Shown one piece after another: positions 13,301-39,728 of a DNA stretch of 64,000 nt (positions are counted from its first letter, which is position 1; every line of letters begins with the position of its first letter). A program made the translations under genes and the position numbers. The notes under the pieces are model-generated. The model was not told the origin of the DNA and did not search any database. It saw nothing but the letters and a program-made list of their open reading frames with translations. The stretch is from NCBI RefSeq assembly GCF_963678975.1, contig NC_089274.1, positions 6,684,001-6,748,000 of the forward strand, given 5' to 3'. The DNA is from Dysidea avara (lineage: Eukaryota; Porifera; Demospongiae; Dictyoceratida; Dysideidae).

Positions 13301-14053
13301 CAAATCTCTACAGCAACCTACACTATAAAACGAAGCTCTTTCATTGTTCTTTCTAATGCTACCCAAATCATTTTGATAACGCTGCTATGGCAAACAGAAA
13401 TTGGTCGTTGATAATAACATATTACACCAGCTATAGCTATATACAATTGTCTATTGAGTAATTTGTTAACTGCTATTGGAAAAAGCATAATTTTGTAGAC
13501 ATATCTATTCATCTCGCTATTCATACAGGTAATTGCTCTGTTTAGGTATCAATCAATTCGCTAATGTGTCATGAATAATAATCTTCCCAAACTAATTGGT
13601 AAACACAAAGCTCAAATGCAAAGCCATATAAATGCCATGAAACTAACATATGGGTACCCTGACAAATTTTGTGATATGCAAACAATATCTAAACTAGCAA
13701 CAAACATCAACATGTAGGTATTTATTATAGCTACTTAACTATATAGCTAGCAAGTTACAAGTTCAAATTTTTAAGCATATGGTTGTTGGCAGTGTGCAAA
13801 CTGTGCATGGATTAACTATCTAGCTACATTCAATTGAAGCTTGTTGTATAGCTGCTCATATTGATACGTATCGTAGGCTATCAATACAATTATTCCGTTG
13901 ATCAACTTACCCTTGTTGTTTGAGCCTCCTAGCACATGGGGTGCATATCCGATGGCCGCAAGGAAACTGGAGGGGTCCACTAAGAAGGTAGTGACACACT
14001 GAACATTGAAATCTCTCCTCTGATGTTGGCAGTGAACTGATTATCGATACCAT
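7394..14053 (-). CDS. TRAF-like RING E3 ubiquitin ligase, gene B (complete)
   Basis: Six exons: 14053-13911, 11936-11885, 11691-11596, 10241-10077, 10022-9948 and 8302-7394. They sum to 1440 nt, giving 479 aa. Order of domains: RING about residues 17-58 (CSVC, CGHRICTPC, FFCEIC), TRAF zinc fingers about 66-215, coiled coil about 245-325, MATH/TRAF-C about 335-478. The MATH domain has typical TRAF landmarks: YIWKI, GKTVSLYSAPFYT, FGYRLCLRVYL, GDGSGKG, GEYDALLEWPF, GCPKF and a final FFKCDI. This is the full TRAF architecture, near the usual family length. MATH domains trimerise and bind receptor tails; the RING recruits E2. Introns hold several transposons: hAT-like copies at 8880-9597, 11227-11527 and 12001-12645. 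The start is the ATG nearest the RING; an upstream non-coding exon cannot be excluded. Confidence 0.9.
8880..9597 (-). mobile_element. hAT-like non-autonomous transposon, CAGYGTTGAAACC family, copy 1
   Basis: It matches the copies at 12001-12645 and 61603-62260 in reverse orientation (its right end reads as the complement of CAGCATTGAAACC). It is flanked by CTTTACAT at 8872-8879 and CTTTACAC at 9598-9605, an 8-bp target duplication with one mismatch. More diverged than the other two copies. It lies in the last intron of gene B. Confidence 0.7.
11227..11527. mobile_element. hAT-like MITE (CAGTGGCGATTCTAG ends)
   Basis: A 301-bp element with inverted ends (CAGTGGCGATTCTAG and CTTAGAATCGCCTATG). 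It has an exact 8-bp target duplication AATTGATC at 11219-11226 and 11528-11535. G-rich and C-rich tracts lie near both ends. It is in an intron of gene B. Confidence 0.82.
12001..12645 (+). mobile_element. hAT-like non-autonomous transposon, CAGYGTTGAAACC family, copy 2
   Basis: A 645-bp element starting CAGTGTTGAAACCGGGTCA and ending ATGACAACACTG, flanked by an exact 8-bp duplication ATATATAC (11993-12000 and 12646-12653). Many ACCCGG repeats sit near both ends. It carries no recognisable transposase and lies in the first intron of gene B. Confidence 0.82.
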
Positions 14054-15119
14054 AGTCCTCGGTCTGTTCTATTTTTGTGGCTAACTCAGTAAAAAATCTG
14101 CAACAGTGCAACTGCTATGTAGCTGTGAAACTAGTTCAGCCTGGTTCAGTAACTTCTTGATCTTTTCTACATAATCAGTACAAGAACACACGTGCTTTTA
14201 TACCGGCTCAATTATTACTCAATGTTTTATTATAGAGCGGCTAAGAATAGACCATTAGCCTAAAAGGAATAGAACAGGTGCCGGAAGCGGGGGGTATGTT
14301 CGAGAACGCCGTGACCAGTGACCCGCTAAGGTATGTCACATGATCTATACTTTGCTGTATTTAGAACTAACTTATTAAACTATACGAAACTATAGTAGTT
14401 CTGAGTAGTTCACCTTTTATCTTCACGTAATCTAGATAGCTCAGCCGTCACGTACCACCATTTCTAGTCGTCTCACCGTCCTCAGTCAGTAGCGGGGTAG
14501 CTAGCATGACTGAGAAAATTCAGCACCGCGGTGCTACAAAATCAAGTTGATACCCCACAATTTACAGCAAATCTATCTTACCAAGAACGCATCCAGAATC
14601 TAAATATTTACTCACTATACTGTAGATGAGAGCGCGTGGAGACCTGATTGAGACTATTTAACTGGCTTGAGATTTTAAAGCAACACACCTATATAGGCCC
14701 GGCTCAGCTCAGTGTCACCAATCAATTTAACAAGAAGCTTTCTAAACCCACTCCTTAAAGTTTTTTACTGGGTGTAGCTATATCCTATTATTAATGAAGT
14801 TGCTGTAACAAATCGAATATTAAGTAATTTTATAACAAAGTTACTAATCTCATTACTAATCCATTGAGTAATACATAGCAACAATGAAGTAACTAAGCCC
14901 ACCTCGAATTAATGAATGAAGCTTATTGATCAGTTACTTTCACTTCAATACAATTATAATCAAGATTTACACATTGTCCAACAATGCTATCATGTCACAT
15001 GATAAGGAGGTAGTTGCACACGTGACAGCTTAAGGCTGTGGACACAAAGTAAAATAATATGTAATATTATTATAGTTACTTTATTTTATGGGTAATATGT
15101 AACTGTAACTAAATAGTTT

Positions 15120-15297
15120 TACAATGAAACCTGTGTATTAAGGACACCTTGGGACTAACCAAACTGCCCTGATTATCAAGATGTCCTGCTTTTCAGATCA
15201 GTTTACATGCTAAGGGATACTTCGGGACCATTGCCAAGTGTCCAGATTACACAGGTGTCCTCATTTTCAAGTGTCCTGATTAACAGGTTTCACTGTA
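15120..15297. mobile_element. MITE with CAGTGAAACCTG-type inverted ends
   Basis: The left end reads ACAATGAAACCTGTGTATTA, and the right end is the complement of TACAGTGAAACCTGTTAATC. Such short TA-flanked elements are typical of mariner/pogo-type MITEs. A related element sits at 53645-53757 and a decayed end at about 41429. Confidence 0.65.
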
Positions 15298-15899
15298 GTT
15301 GCAAGTAATATGTATCAGTTACTTTTAAAAAGTAATTGCCCCAACACTGTGAAAATCCCATCATGGGAATCACACATACACATGATGAGGATTGTAGCAT
15401 TCTCAAATGGGAATTACAGCATCTCCATGGTAATTCCCATACAGGAATAATGAATTTTTCTGTGGGAGTCGCCCCATTTTTGAAAATCCTCTTTGAAATT
15501 TGATTCACGCTTCTCAATGTAAGCTTAGAAGCTTATAAGCTTCAACAGTACAACGGAAACACTACCCAATTTGCTAGCACTAAAGTAAGACTTTCAAAAT
15601 AAAATTTTTGAAGGAGTAAGATAACAGGTCTACTAATTATAGGAATTGTGTTCAGTACTCTCAGCAGTTAACACACCACTGCACAACACTACCAGCTATT
15701 AACCAGCTTAAGTCTACTAGTATAGCTGCAGCCGTAGGGGTCAGGGAATTATGCCTGCATAATTTTGAGTATAATGATGGGATAAAAGAATAGGAAATTA
15801 TTCTGGCATTGTGAAATGATTTAAGAGTAAGTTGAGAGTGAGATACTCTAATAGAGCAGTCACCTACTCTAATAGAACAGTCAGCGGAATACTCTTTAC

Positions 15900-16246
15900 C
15901 AGGGGCGGATCCAGAGTTTCGAAAGAGGGGGGGCACCTTTCTGAAAAACAGTTGAAGACCAAAAAAACTTGCTGAAAACCAGTTGAAGACCAAAAAAAAA
16001 AAAAAAAAAAGGTCACAACAATAATAGCTAGTTATCCTTACCAACTATATCACGTCTGTTATGTAAAATAAAATCCTATTTGTAGCTTCATAGGTAAGCT
16101 ACACTGCCTCATGAACATTGTGACTGCTTTATTAGAGTAATTGACTGCTCTATTAGAGTATCTCGATCTTGTATGCAATTTCTTGAAGGGGGGGGGGGGG
16201 GGGGGGGGGCATTTGCCCCAAATGCCCCATCCTGGATCCGCCACTG
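15900..16246 (-). mobile_element. MITE, CAGTGGCGGATCCAG family, copy 1
   Basis: A 347-bp element with ends CAGGGGCGGATCCAGAG and CCTGGATCCGCCACTG, flanked by a 5-bp duplication TTTAC (15895-15899 and 16247-16251). It contains a poly-A/T block next to GGTCTTCAAC-type sequence, two ACTCTAATAGA motifs and a G run of over 20. It is nearly the same as the element at 39234-39563 in reverse orientation, so both are young. Confidence 0.8.
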
Positions 16247-17123
16247 TTTACTGTATTGCAACAGTGACTAAGCATCTTAGCAGCTAAAAGCTATCTTTCC
16301 TCTCTAATAGAACAACATAATTATTGTACCAATTTACTGCTAAACATTGTAAATTGCACAAGTTGAACATTTTTTATGAATAATTTTGAGAATGAGTACA
16401 TTTTGGGAATAATAAGAGCATAATGATAACTTTTTTGGAGAAATTCGGATAGAATAATGATTAAAAATTGGATCATAATTCCCTGAGGCATGTAGATGAC
16501 CTAGCTTCCTTGGTTCACTGCCTTTTCTTTCTATGACCTCAGGATATGTTGTCCCAGGAAAGTTATAATCATCTGAACTCTTGATTTCAAACCAGTTACA
16601 CTTATCAGACAAGAGCTCCTGAGCAACATTTCCTTACACTTGTTTGTATTTTTTGAATTGATTTATGACTATGCATAAAGAAAAAAGAATCAGAAAGTCA
16701 ATTGAGTGGCTGTACATGTGCTCCAACTATGAGTTATGGAAATTGCAATCAAACATGTGTCCAGCTGACTATCAATTACTGAAAAGTGAACTGGTTATTC
16801 TGCTCCATTTTCAGGCATTTATTTATTATGGCTCTACAGCACAAGTGCTGAAGGTCTGTATAGGACACTTGGTCCTACAACCTGTTTCAGAATATATGTT
16901 CCATATGCAGTGTTACAATTGAAGACCAGTACAAGAATCAATCCACTGACTGTAGAAATTACTGATGATTCTTGTGGAAGCCATCAGGTGTTACTAGGTA
17001 TATTATATAACCAACAGCAAATTCCACACCACTGATTTTTCTCATTCGTGCATTTTTGTAAATCACATAATTTAGCTACGTATACTATGGGAACTCCTGT
17101 CACTCATGACCACACGCGGAAGT

Positions 17124-17434
17124 GCAAAAATAATTAAAAAAATTAAAACATGGGAATAGAGTGAGATCGCTGAAAAAAGTAAAGAAAGAAACAAGAGTCA
17201 AACAAGCCAGCATGTTAAAGAGATCTCTATTTAGACTCAATGGATATGGTAGAGACCAAAGAAAAAAACAGCAGTTTCCATAAATCAGAGACAGATATAT
17301 ATATGTACTGAGAATGCTTCTGTATAAACTTTATGTTTATTTGAGTCTAAAGAGAGATCTCTGTGTTTAACATGCTGGCTTGTTTGACTCTCGGCTAACT
17401 CTATTCCCATGTTTTAATTTTTAAAATTATTTTT
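17124..17434. mobile_element. Foldback MITE with long inverted arms
   Basis: The arms run from about 17124 (AAAATAATTAAAAAAATT...) and from about 17434 inward. They share AAAACATGGGAATAGAG, GAGTCAAACAAGCCAGCATG, AGAGATCTCT and TTTAGACTCAA in inverted order. Each arm is about 110 nt, with an unpaired middle of about 90 nt. Confidence 0.7.
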
Positions 17435-20400
17435 CACTAGTTGGTTTACTTTTTATAAATCCATTTATGGATAGCTAACATAATATTAAGAGTACATAAC
17501 AATAAAAAAGAAAGAATGTCGAACTTTAGATACTAATTTATGTTGTTTTTTATATTATGTACTCTTGATAATATGTAGCAGCATATTTAGGGGGTTTCCT
17601 GAACCCCTTTGAAATTTAAACTTGTGGGCTTGCAAAAAGTGAAACCATCATAGTTTGGTTGCACAAATATACAGAAAGATGGGAATAGAGCAGAGCTATA
17701 GTGCATGTGATAAGAAACTTGTCTAAAAGATTTTAGGGAGAAAAATAGTATGAATTTAACTATTAAGATCAAGATACTTTAATAGAACAGTCAGATGTAT
17801 TCTAATAGAGCAGTCAAAAATACTCAAATAGAACACTCATAACAGATTGCAGGTATAGTTTTAGTAAGGAATAATGCTAGTACTAGCTTGAAAAATAAAA
17901 TTTTATTATTTGGATAACTACTTTAACAATACTCTTGACCAGCCGTACTAACTTAAAGGGAGCTAAGCAATTAATTAAGCATAATTATATTAAAGATAGC
18001 TTAATATTAATAGTTTGTATTATAATAGTTTGTATTATCCATAGAGCATGAGCTAGTAAATTTTGAGGCATTTCCTGTTCAAAATCTGTCAGTGGTTCCC
18101 AGACTCCTGTATCAAACTCACTACCAAATCTGGAAACCCCTTTGGAAAAATGCTGGATACACCCGTGCTGGTGGTGCATGATATTACACAGTACTAAACC
18201 TGTTTATCGAGTCAGTCATCATGTACTACAGTACACAGCTGTTAAGAATTATTATAGAGTTAAGAAACACCAGTATACATGTACTGTTTCCTTACAATTG
18301 AATGTATACTTCAGCCTTGATATATCCAACTGATATATCACAATAAGTCAAGTACGCAGTGGTACACAACAACATCGCTGCTCTGGTATGAACTTATTGT
18401 ACTGTGGTTAAAACATAGGTAATGATATATAGGGTTTCCAAATGAACATGTTATCATGAATACACATTATAACACGTTGGTTACCCTTGCAGAGACTAAA
18501 TCAGATCAATGAGGAGGTGAAGCAAATTTGCTTGAGAATGCCACATATTGGGTGTTATCATTGCAATATGCAGTTTAAAATAGGTTATGGGCAAGAAGAA
18601 AGACATAGAAAGGCAACCTATATAGTTTTTATCCCCCAAAAGTTAACAATATTTCAGTTATTTTAAAAAGTACTTCCTATTGGTTCCTTTTGATTTCATA
18701 TTTTCCAGTGGACCCATACTTCTTCCAAATTAACTTCTAAGACTTCTTTTGTGGTTGGGGGAGTTTCCTAAGGTGGTGTTTAGGTGAGTGTTAAATTAGG
18801 ATTTTGGCCAAAAACATAAAACTACTACCGTGGTTCATGAAAGATCTTTAGCAATGGGTGAGAGCACTGGTTTTCAACATCCAACTATAGCACAGAAGTG
18901 AACACTACATACGTTTATTTAACACCTGTTTTACAAGTGTACAAACACTGTGTAAATTAGACAAACATAAAAAATGTGATTGTTCTATTAGCGTAGTTAG
19001 CTGCTAACTTAGAGTATCTCAATCTTCGTGACATGCCTTGATCAATAAAAGTGGCTGGCTCCCTTGCCTATAGAAATTAATCTGAAAATTTTCTGGGAGC
19101 ATTCCCTAAGGCCTCCACCAAAATAACATCTTTCATGTCAAACTCTGCTGCAACCTTTATAGCTGGTATGGCCCCTCACCCTTTAACCTGCTTTGTTTCA
19201 CTGCTCCTGAGCTAATTTATATATGCACTACTTTCCACAGCTTATTTCAACTATGGCATGTATAAAAGAAGGTGGATAGATCTTGCATGAAAAAAAGCTA
19301 ATTCCTTATGAGCCATTCCCTCTTTCATCTCATTTGCATTATTAATGGCTCTTGTACTCCATCCTGATCTGAGAATATAATTAAATTCAATATTGGCTTT
19401 GTCAAATTGTCTGGTGGCACTGGATTTATAGATGCAACATAATATAAGTGCATACTATTGTGAGTCAGTTAAAAGTTAAGGCAATTTCTGCTCCCTAATT
19501 CCAAGGTAGTCAATGAGGGTATTATGCTCACAAAATAAAATATGTCTGGCTGCTATATATATATATATATATATAAATTTTGGCTGTTTTATTAGAGTAT
19601 CTTGATCTTTGAATTAATATCTGCACAAATATGCAGCTTACGCTAGGGGCCAGCCCAAACAAAATTCCACATGCACATATATAATTATATAAATATTAAA
19701 GTTAGATATATTTTGATGCAGTCTTCTAAATGTCTCTTGCACATATATTAATTATGCTGAAATATTTATAATTGCTGCCACATAGTCAGCAATTATAAAT
19801 AGTCATGTGATAGTCAATAAAGTTTCTTGATATAGCTAGCATGTCGCAGCTCACTTTAAGTTGTGACATAACAATTGCATGCAAGTTTTGCAATTGTCGG
19901 CAATGCACAGTACTCCAACATAAAATTCTGACTGGAATAAAAAACTGCTGACGATTGGTATAGAAATACGACAAATAATTGTTATATTTATAATTATCAT
20001 AAGTATTGAGGCTTTTGTTGAGATGCAGTCATGTTTTACAGCTGCATGTTGCTGGGGATCAAGTCACCACTGCAAGGGTCTGGGATTTTTTCTGGTCTTA
20101 GTTATATACATGTTTCTGACTCCCTGTATTAACAGGCTTTAGGCCTTCTCACAGGTCCCTAGTGAGATAGCATTCACAGAATACTTGTAATACAATACTT
20201 ACATACATGGTAAAGAATGCTGCCCATGTCATAATTACAATGATCTCCAGGACTTCAGTTAGATCTTCTACCGATCACAAAATACAGCAAACTCATACCA
20301 GACAGGTCAGTCATTATATAGATTTTTTTTTGTGGACTACCCTGTTTGTAGTAGGATAGCCAACAATTCACACTTATATTATAGCTTGTTGGGTCTGCTA

Positions 20401-21169
20401 TATAGTGCTAATACATCAAATCAAATCGGTCAACTTCAACATGCTGTCACATACATCTATAAGGTAACATGCATTGGATTTTTAGACAAATCATAAGGGG
20501 CTTTTGGGGATGGGAGTGGCTTTAGCACCCCTATCTCAAATTTTTACTGCATGCAAGGTAGGAAGCTAAAACTGAGTACAGAAACAAAGGAAAAGACTAA
20601 GCTCTTATAAGAATCAATGAGAGTTGGTAGCTAATTTTTGGAGTGATGATTAGAATAGTGTTGTTATAATCAAAACAGTCTAATAGAACAGTCAAGTACT
20701 CTTAGACTAATAGACTGTACAAAAGATAGCTCTGTTAGGCTCTAAGGAAGTGTATATAAGCTGACATCAACCACTTTTTCTTGACCCCTAGCTCACCATG
20801 CATTGTGCCAAACAACCAAAGTTGAATTTTGTAATGTATTCTTCATATATATATTAGAATTCTTATTGGTGCTTTAATTTTGTTTTTGGGCTAAAGTATT
20901 AATTCTAGCAAACCATCATAGTACAGTATAGTAAATCTGCATAAGATGCAAAAAACGTTTTATGATTTAAAGTATCTATACAAAATGTAATAATTATTGT
21001 AACTATTGAAAATTAAAGATGTCAATCAATCAAAGTATTAAGTGATTGCTTTATTAGAGTATTTTATAAATAGCTACACAGAAATTGCACACACACTCAC
21101 ATGCACATGTGCACACATACCATTGTTAACTGAACTTCATACAAGAGCAAACAAACCAATGGTTTGATA

Positions 21170-21580
21170 TAACCAGTTAGTCGACAATGGGCTTTACAAA
21201 TAATCATATAACGATAACAGCACACTGCATATACCATTTTTCGAGATATCTTGTGACCAACCAATAAATCATATAAAACATCTGGCTTTCCAAATCAAAG
21301 AGAAGCAATTAACAATTTGCCTCTCTGGTTGTAGTGTACATGTAAACTGTGAATGCATGTCTATTATGTTAAGCCATGCATGCATATAGTTACCAGTTCA
21401 GTCATACCAGCCACCTACTGTATACTCCATTAACTGCAGCTGGCAAATCATTTTAAGCGAACTAACTGTTCCAACAAGTATCATTCTAGTTGTAAAACTT
21501 GCATAAAATTAATGGCAGAATATTCAGTAAATAAATTTGCATAAAATCCACCTACTTACACCTCATTTATGTTGGGTGAT
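21170..21580. repeat. Block-duplication flank, copy 1
   Basis: This stretch resembles 41360-41700 in order and orientation: AGTTAGTCGACAATGGGCTT against AGTTAGTCAAAAATGGGCTT, then ACAGCACACT, TATACC, CTGCAGCTGGCAA, AGTTCCAACAA-like, ACTTGCATAAA and TCAGTAAATAAATT. Both lie downstream of a TRAF gene (C here, D there) and next to CA-rich sequence. It supports a tandem duplication of a TRAF+MINDY4 block. Confidence 0.6.
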
Positions 21581-22821
21581 TAAAGCCATGAGAGTGATGT
21601 AACAATACTGCCTAATCAGGTCACTGCATAATAACTGTCTACATTGTAATGATCTTCAAATGTGCTATTTGTGTATGCCACCTGATTATAGAGTCAAGAA
21701 ATTTTGGCCCAAATTAACACAACCCAAATTAGACATGTTTCACTGCACACATTTAGCAACTTTAATTTTTTAAGTAAACTATCTGCATATAGTTGTTTAC
21801 GTCTATCTAGTCTGCTATGTCACACATCCATATAAAGTAACTGAAAATGTATTTACCATGACATGTCAGCTAATAAACAATGCAAAAAGGTCATCTAAAA
21901 ATAGTGTGATGTAAGCATAAGGGACACTATATTTTATAGCAATGCAGGTTCCAATTATACTTCACACCACATATATAATTGTGTCAATGTACATTGTTAC
22001 AATTTGTGTGGCCACCACATAACCATGTACAGGGATACCACATAATAACATTCACATTTTGCTCTGACATTATGTCATATGACCCTTTACATAAATAAAC
22101 AATTAAACTCTAATCTATGTGTGCATAAGTTGTATGTTATAATGAATAACTATTGTGGTATCAGTACTGTAGTGTTGGAATGTATAGTGTTAATGTTGTA
22201 TGTGGATATCTGTTGGCAAACATTGCAGACCACCATTAATACCACAAGATACATAATACAGATATTAGGTGTGGTCATCAACAACCACAACCTTAATATC
22301 CACTGGTTACTATAGTGTTGATAAACACTGTGGTTGAAAACTTACCATATATATAAAACCTGCCATCCATAAGTGTTTCTATATGTGAAGTAATCATAAA
22401 CACACAAACACAACTTATAGTAGCTGCTGTAAGTACATGCAGAATACATAAAACAGATGAGCATATTTATAACTAATGCATGGGATCATTATGGGTATAT
22501 ACATACCAGGATTCCTTTGTGTACACATGCATGAGAAGTATACATTACACAATGATATAGCCAGCATCACAACTTGTGCATGTTTGATGCTATCAACATT
22601 AAATTTTAATGTATGTATCTGAGCAATTTTATTTGCTAAATTAATGCATAATAGCATGATTGTACAAAAGTAGAAATGAAATTAGTTCATAAAACATTGT
22701 CTGATCTATATAGCTCTTTCACTAACAAATGATAAAGTGCTTTGTAAAAAATAAACATGTTTGCTAAATACAAAAATATATTAATTTTGCAAATAAATTA
22801 ATGATGAGTTTCGACTTTTAA

Positions 22822-24474
22822 TCATGACTTATTAACACTTATATCACACTTGAAGAATGCCACATCATCCACAACAAATTCAGGATTATCCAGTATTGAT
22901 ATTGGAGCAAATTTAGGACAACCAGATGCAACATTCATGTCCGATTTTGGACAATGAAAACTAGTACTGGTTGGGTTGGGCCTGAATGACTGTACAATAT
23001 TGTTGTTGCCTTTCTGGTTCACTAATGTCATTGTCACCATATGCTGAAATGGCCATTCTAGTAAAGCATCATATTCTCCCTTCATGATGGTAAGGAAGTA
23101 AGATATGTAACGTCCCTTGCCACTACCATCACCATATAAATACACACGTAGACACAGTCTGTACCCAAATCTGCTGGTGTAAAATGGTGCTGAATATAAA
23201 CTGACAGTCTTTCCTAGTAGAGCATCCCTCCTACGTCTGGTGATATCTGGTATCTTCCATATGTTGTGACCATCATATGAAGTAGCTTGAAGTGTTTGTA
23301 AGGTGAGAGACACTTCCTCATAAGTACGATTTATCTCATTGATGCTCGCTTGCAAAGTGGCCAGAAGATCTTCAACGCCAGTTAACCGAAAGGTAATGTC
23401 TTTTTGTTGGCCTTGCAGCTCAGCAATTTGTAACCCGTTCTCTTTGTTTTCATTACGACCTAATTTTTCATTTATCTTATCTAATTTAGTGTACAGTAAA
23501 AGTTTGAGACCATTGTCGCCAATACTGGTAACACCGTTTAGCTTCTGAGGTGATTTACAGGATAGATAATTACGAACCATAAGGAGGTGATCTTTCTGGG
23601 ATTCTTCCATGTGTCTTTCTAATTCTACATCATTTCCCCTAAAGCAACACTTTAAAAAGTGAAACTCGCAATCCTTCATTAGTGTTTGCTTTTTACCAAA
23701 CGAATTGCGTTTTTGAGTGCCTAGATGAAGATCCATCTACAAAGAAGAACATTATAACAATGACATTTGCTGGTTATTGAAAATGTTTAGTTACCTTGTG
23801 CTGGTCCCGGCAAGTACAGCTCTCTTTCTTGCATAGTTGACACAGTTGCCTTCTGTAACACTGTTGTAAGTGTTCATCAAGTTGAGATTTAATAATCTCC
23901 TCACCACATCCTTCGTTGGGGCATGACACCTTGATTAGTTGACACCCCTCCTTCAAATGTTTCTATGATATAGAATAAAATTTATATGGCTTTAAGCAAT
24001 TGGCATCTATACATACGTAATACAACCAGATATAGCCAGCAGCTATAGCTCTACCTGATAATTTCGATACTCTCCAGTCCAGCCACACTGAGGGCAAGTA
24101 ATTACACTGCATTCAATTTCTTTAGCTATTGCCTTGTCGTGGAAAGTCTATTGGAAAGCAAAATCATATCATGCACGTATACAACGAGAGTATACCTCAC
24201 CTTACTGGATTCAACGTATTTCTGGCATTTATCACAAAAGAGAGTTTGAGAGCTACAGAAATATTCACTGGGAAGATCAACAAAACATTAATATGAGCTA
24301 TAGCTACACATACCTTTGTTGTTTTAGTTTCACGGCGCATGGAGTACACAGACGATGACCACATTGAAGCTGCAATGGTCCGTTCAGTAAAAAATGGCAC
24401 TGAATACACTGCAAACGCTCGTCCAATATTTTCAATTGGACAAGTGGTGACTTAGTCACTGCATTCCCGGACAT
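22822..24474 (-). CDS. TRAF-like RING E3 ubiquitin ligase, gene C
   Basis: Five exons: 24474-24314, 24252-24201, 24147-24055, 23962-23795 and 23736-22822. They sum to 1389 nt, giving 462 aa. The RING is CIQC, CGHRLCTPC, LFCDKC. One TRAF zinc-finger exon follows (SCPNEGCGEEI, HLQQCYRRQ, CQLCKK), then the last exon with a further Cys-rich finger, a coiled coil and a MATH domain almost identical to those of B and D. The 75-nt zinc-finger exon present in A and B is missing here; exon 4 splices in frame straight to the MATH exon. Introns are short (52-153 nt measured between adjacent exons apart from the 58-92 nt range) and free of transposons, unlike gene B. The N-terminus (LLNGPLQLQCGHR) is closest to gene D, matching the block duplication. 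The C-terminus has a short extra tail (SVNKS) relative to B. Confidence 0.9.
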
Positions 24475-26591
24475 GTGAAAGTTCAGTTTTTATATGTACG
24501 CTGTGGCGATTTCGCAATCAAATTATGATGAAATAGATAATACCCCTTGCCTATATGCCTCAACTTTACCCTTTAGTGTGGTTAACCAATAAGCTAAAAT
24601 GAGTCAGCGCTTTCGAACTAGCTATATTTATACACTGGTACTTAATGACGTCATTATGTGGTAATTTCCTCTTACCTGGCCAGGCCAAGTTGATTCACAG
24701 TTTATCGTCACCGCCCTCATGGGTTTTATTTCTCACGTGATAATCATTGTTTACGCTCCCTTACTCGTTTTCGTATATTGAAACATGGTGTGTGCAACAA
24801 TGTAACAAACGTAACGATTATCCCAGCCCTCAGGGACTCGTTAGAACCTTCAATAAAATGGATTTCTAAAGCCGAGAGATTGTATGAAACGAGTAAGTAT
24901 AAATAGTGACGTAATCAAATTATTGTTAAGGTATGTAGCTAGCTATCATGTTTTTCCATGTTAAAAGTGTTAGGAAGTATGAAAAATGACCTCCTGCCCG
25001 CATGACTTTTTCAAATATCCCTGACGATAAACTGTGAATCAACTTGGCCTAGCCTTATAACAATCTCTTGACTTTTTCAAAGTGTTACCACAAACTTTAT
25101 TAACTAACATTTTGTATTATACCCATGCATATATGAGGTTTACAATTGTACACAATAATAATAATAACTTTAGGGCACACGTCTAGATGCCCCGAGTATT
25201 CGACTTTAGGGCATGCTACTAGTAGTTGCCCTGAGCATTCAACTTTAGGGCACTATACTTTAGAATCTGTTACCAATGATGGAGGTGATTTTATTCCCCT
25301 AGTATGTGAATCATTCGGTGTTTGGTCTACTTTTGCTTTATCCACTCTTTAGCAGTATTACAGCCGTTAGGGTTATAGGCTCAGGTTCAGCTTTGGTTTC
25401 TTCTTCACCTTTGTTAGTCTTCAATATATAGAAGTTACTCTACTCAGAGACATATATTAAAGACAGAAAAGAAACTAAATGAGGTGCATACCTGGGAGCT
25501 ACTTAGCTATAGCACAGTGGCTACGACCCTGGGCTCACACACTGGGGGTCCCAGCCAATGGGACTTTTTTTGTTTGTTTGTTTGCTGCATGCATGACAGT
25601 TTGTGTGCCTCTAGCTATGACAGCTGAAACAACACCAAATATTTAAATTCTTAGCGTATAGCTAGCTAGACTACAAACCAAGTTGAACAACTTTGTTCCC
25701 TTAGTAGTTATAGCCAGAGCTCTTAAAATCACTGGTATTATAGAAAACAGCAGAATTGTTGAGGAAGACCTGAACTATAGCTATGTTTCAAATATACAAG
25801 TCATGATTAGTCATCACCATGCAAGACATTATAGCTACCATGCAGTATAATTCAGTTTTCGCCCAGGCTCAGTCTACTCACAGAGGTGACTGGCACGACT
25901 GTAGTATATCATCCATGCATGCGCAAATCTATATAATATATACCGTGATCTGCATATCAATTAATGGGTGGTCGTTCCCTGTGACGGAGAGTCAGTTAGC
26001 TAAGTGAGGATTCGGAGGATTCATAATAAAGTTTCCACTTGACATTGTAATATAATTTTTCTTAGGCTATAGATAAGCTGCCCTTGCAGACCACACCCAT
26101 GCATGCAGCTATATTGTATTGTGGGCACTGTTATTAACCGAATCCGACAAAAATTCTGTGATACACATGTATCCATGTACATGCATGCAGATAGCTAATA
26201 TTGTAGTTTTAAAGAAAAAATATGCGTGTGATCAAAATCCACATGCCAAAGTTGCACCAGTGACAATCTGCGCCACACATATACAGCTGTTCGCAATGTT
26301 ATCATGTATATAATATATTAGCTACATAAATAGTGCATGACTAGATTTTGTACATAACAGATGAAATAGTTAGTATTGCCAGACAACCCATACACACTAT
26401 TTCATTCACCAGTTTTGCTTAGTTGTTCACAACCTTTCTGTCCTTGGTCCTTTCAAAAGAAAGCACTTAGCTTTCAACATAGACACATGCAGTAAAAAAA
26501 AAATTAAAATCAAATATGCCTTTATGGTTACTGCATAGTGTGACATCATGTGTACGTCAGTACAGTTCAGTTTAAGATGACCGCCTGACTA
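24475..26591. other. Intergenic region between TRAF C and MINDY4 E
   Basis: No gene supported. It contains a three-fold imperfect repeat of CTTTAGGGCA (25170-25250) and a possible SINE fragment at 25494. It should include the promoter of gene C just right of 24474. Confidence 0.55.
25494..25600 (+). mobile_element. Possible tRNA-derived SINE fragment
   Basis: It has an A-box-like stretch (TAGCACAGTGGCTACGACCC) and, about 30 nt later, a weak B-box-like stretch (GGGGTCCCAGCCAATGGGAC), then a T-rich (TTTG)n tail. It lies between genes C and E. The assignment is tentative. Confidence 0.4.
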
Positions 26592-39642
<13,051 letters not shown>

Positions 39643-39728
39643 CTAGAGAATTATAGTGATGTTATGGTAATGTACTGCACAGGCTTTCTGTGGTTCTTGA
39701 TCATTTTACTTTAGACAAGTTCCAAAAT

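Larger units (their letters stand above)
14054..22821. other. Transposon-rich intergenic region between TRAF genes B and C
   Basis: No gene supported. Besides the elements listed, 15.8-21.1 kb has at least seven more copies of the motif ACTCTAATAGARCAGTCA or its complement (near 15842, 15864, 17768, 17795, 18985, 19586, 20672 and 21046), outside the 15900-16246 MITE. About 19020-19500 looks like decayed coding sequence on the minus strand (FDKANIEFNYILRSGW, AAEFDMKDVILVEALGNAP), broken by stops; perhaps an old transposase, family not recognised. Weak open frames at 16340-16612 and 17985-18179 (minus) may belong to it. Confidence 0.5.

Noticed and set aside
15661-16044. 127-codon minus-strand open frame
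   Set aside because: It runs through a MITE, its poly-A/T block and its end; not a host protein.
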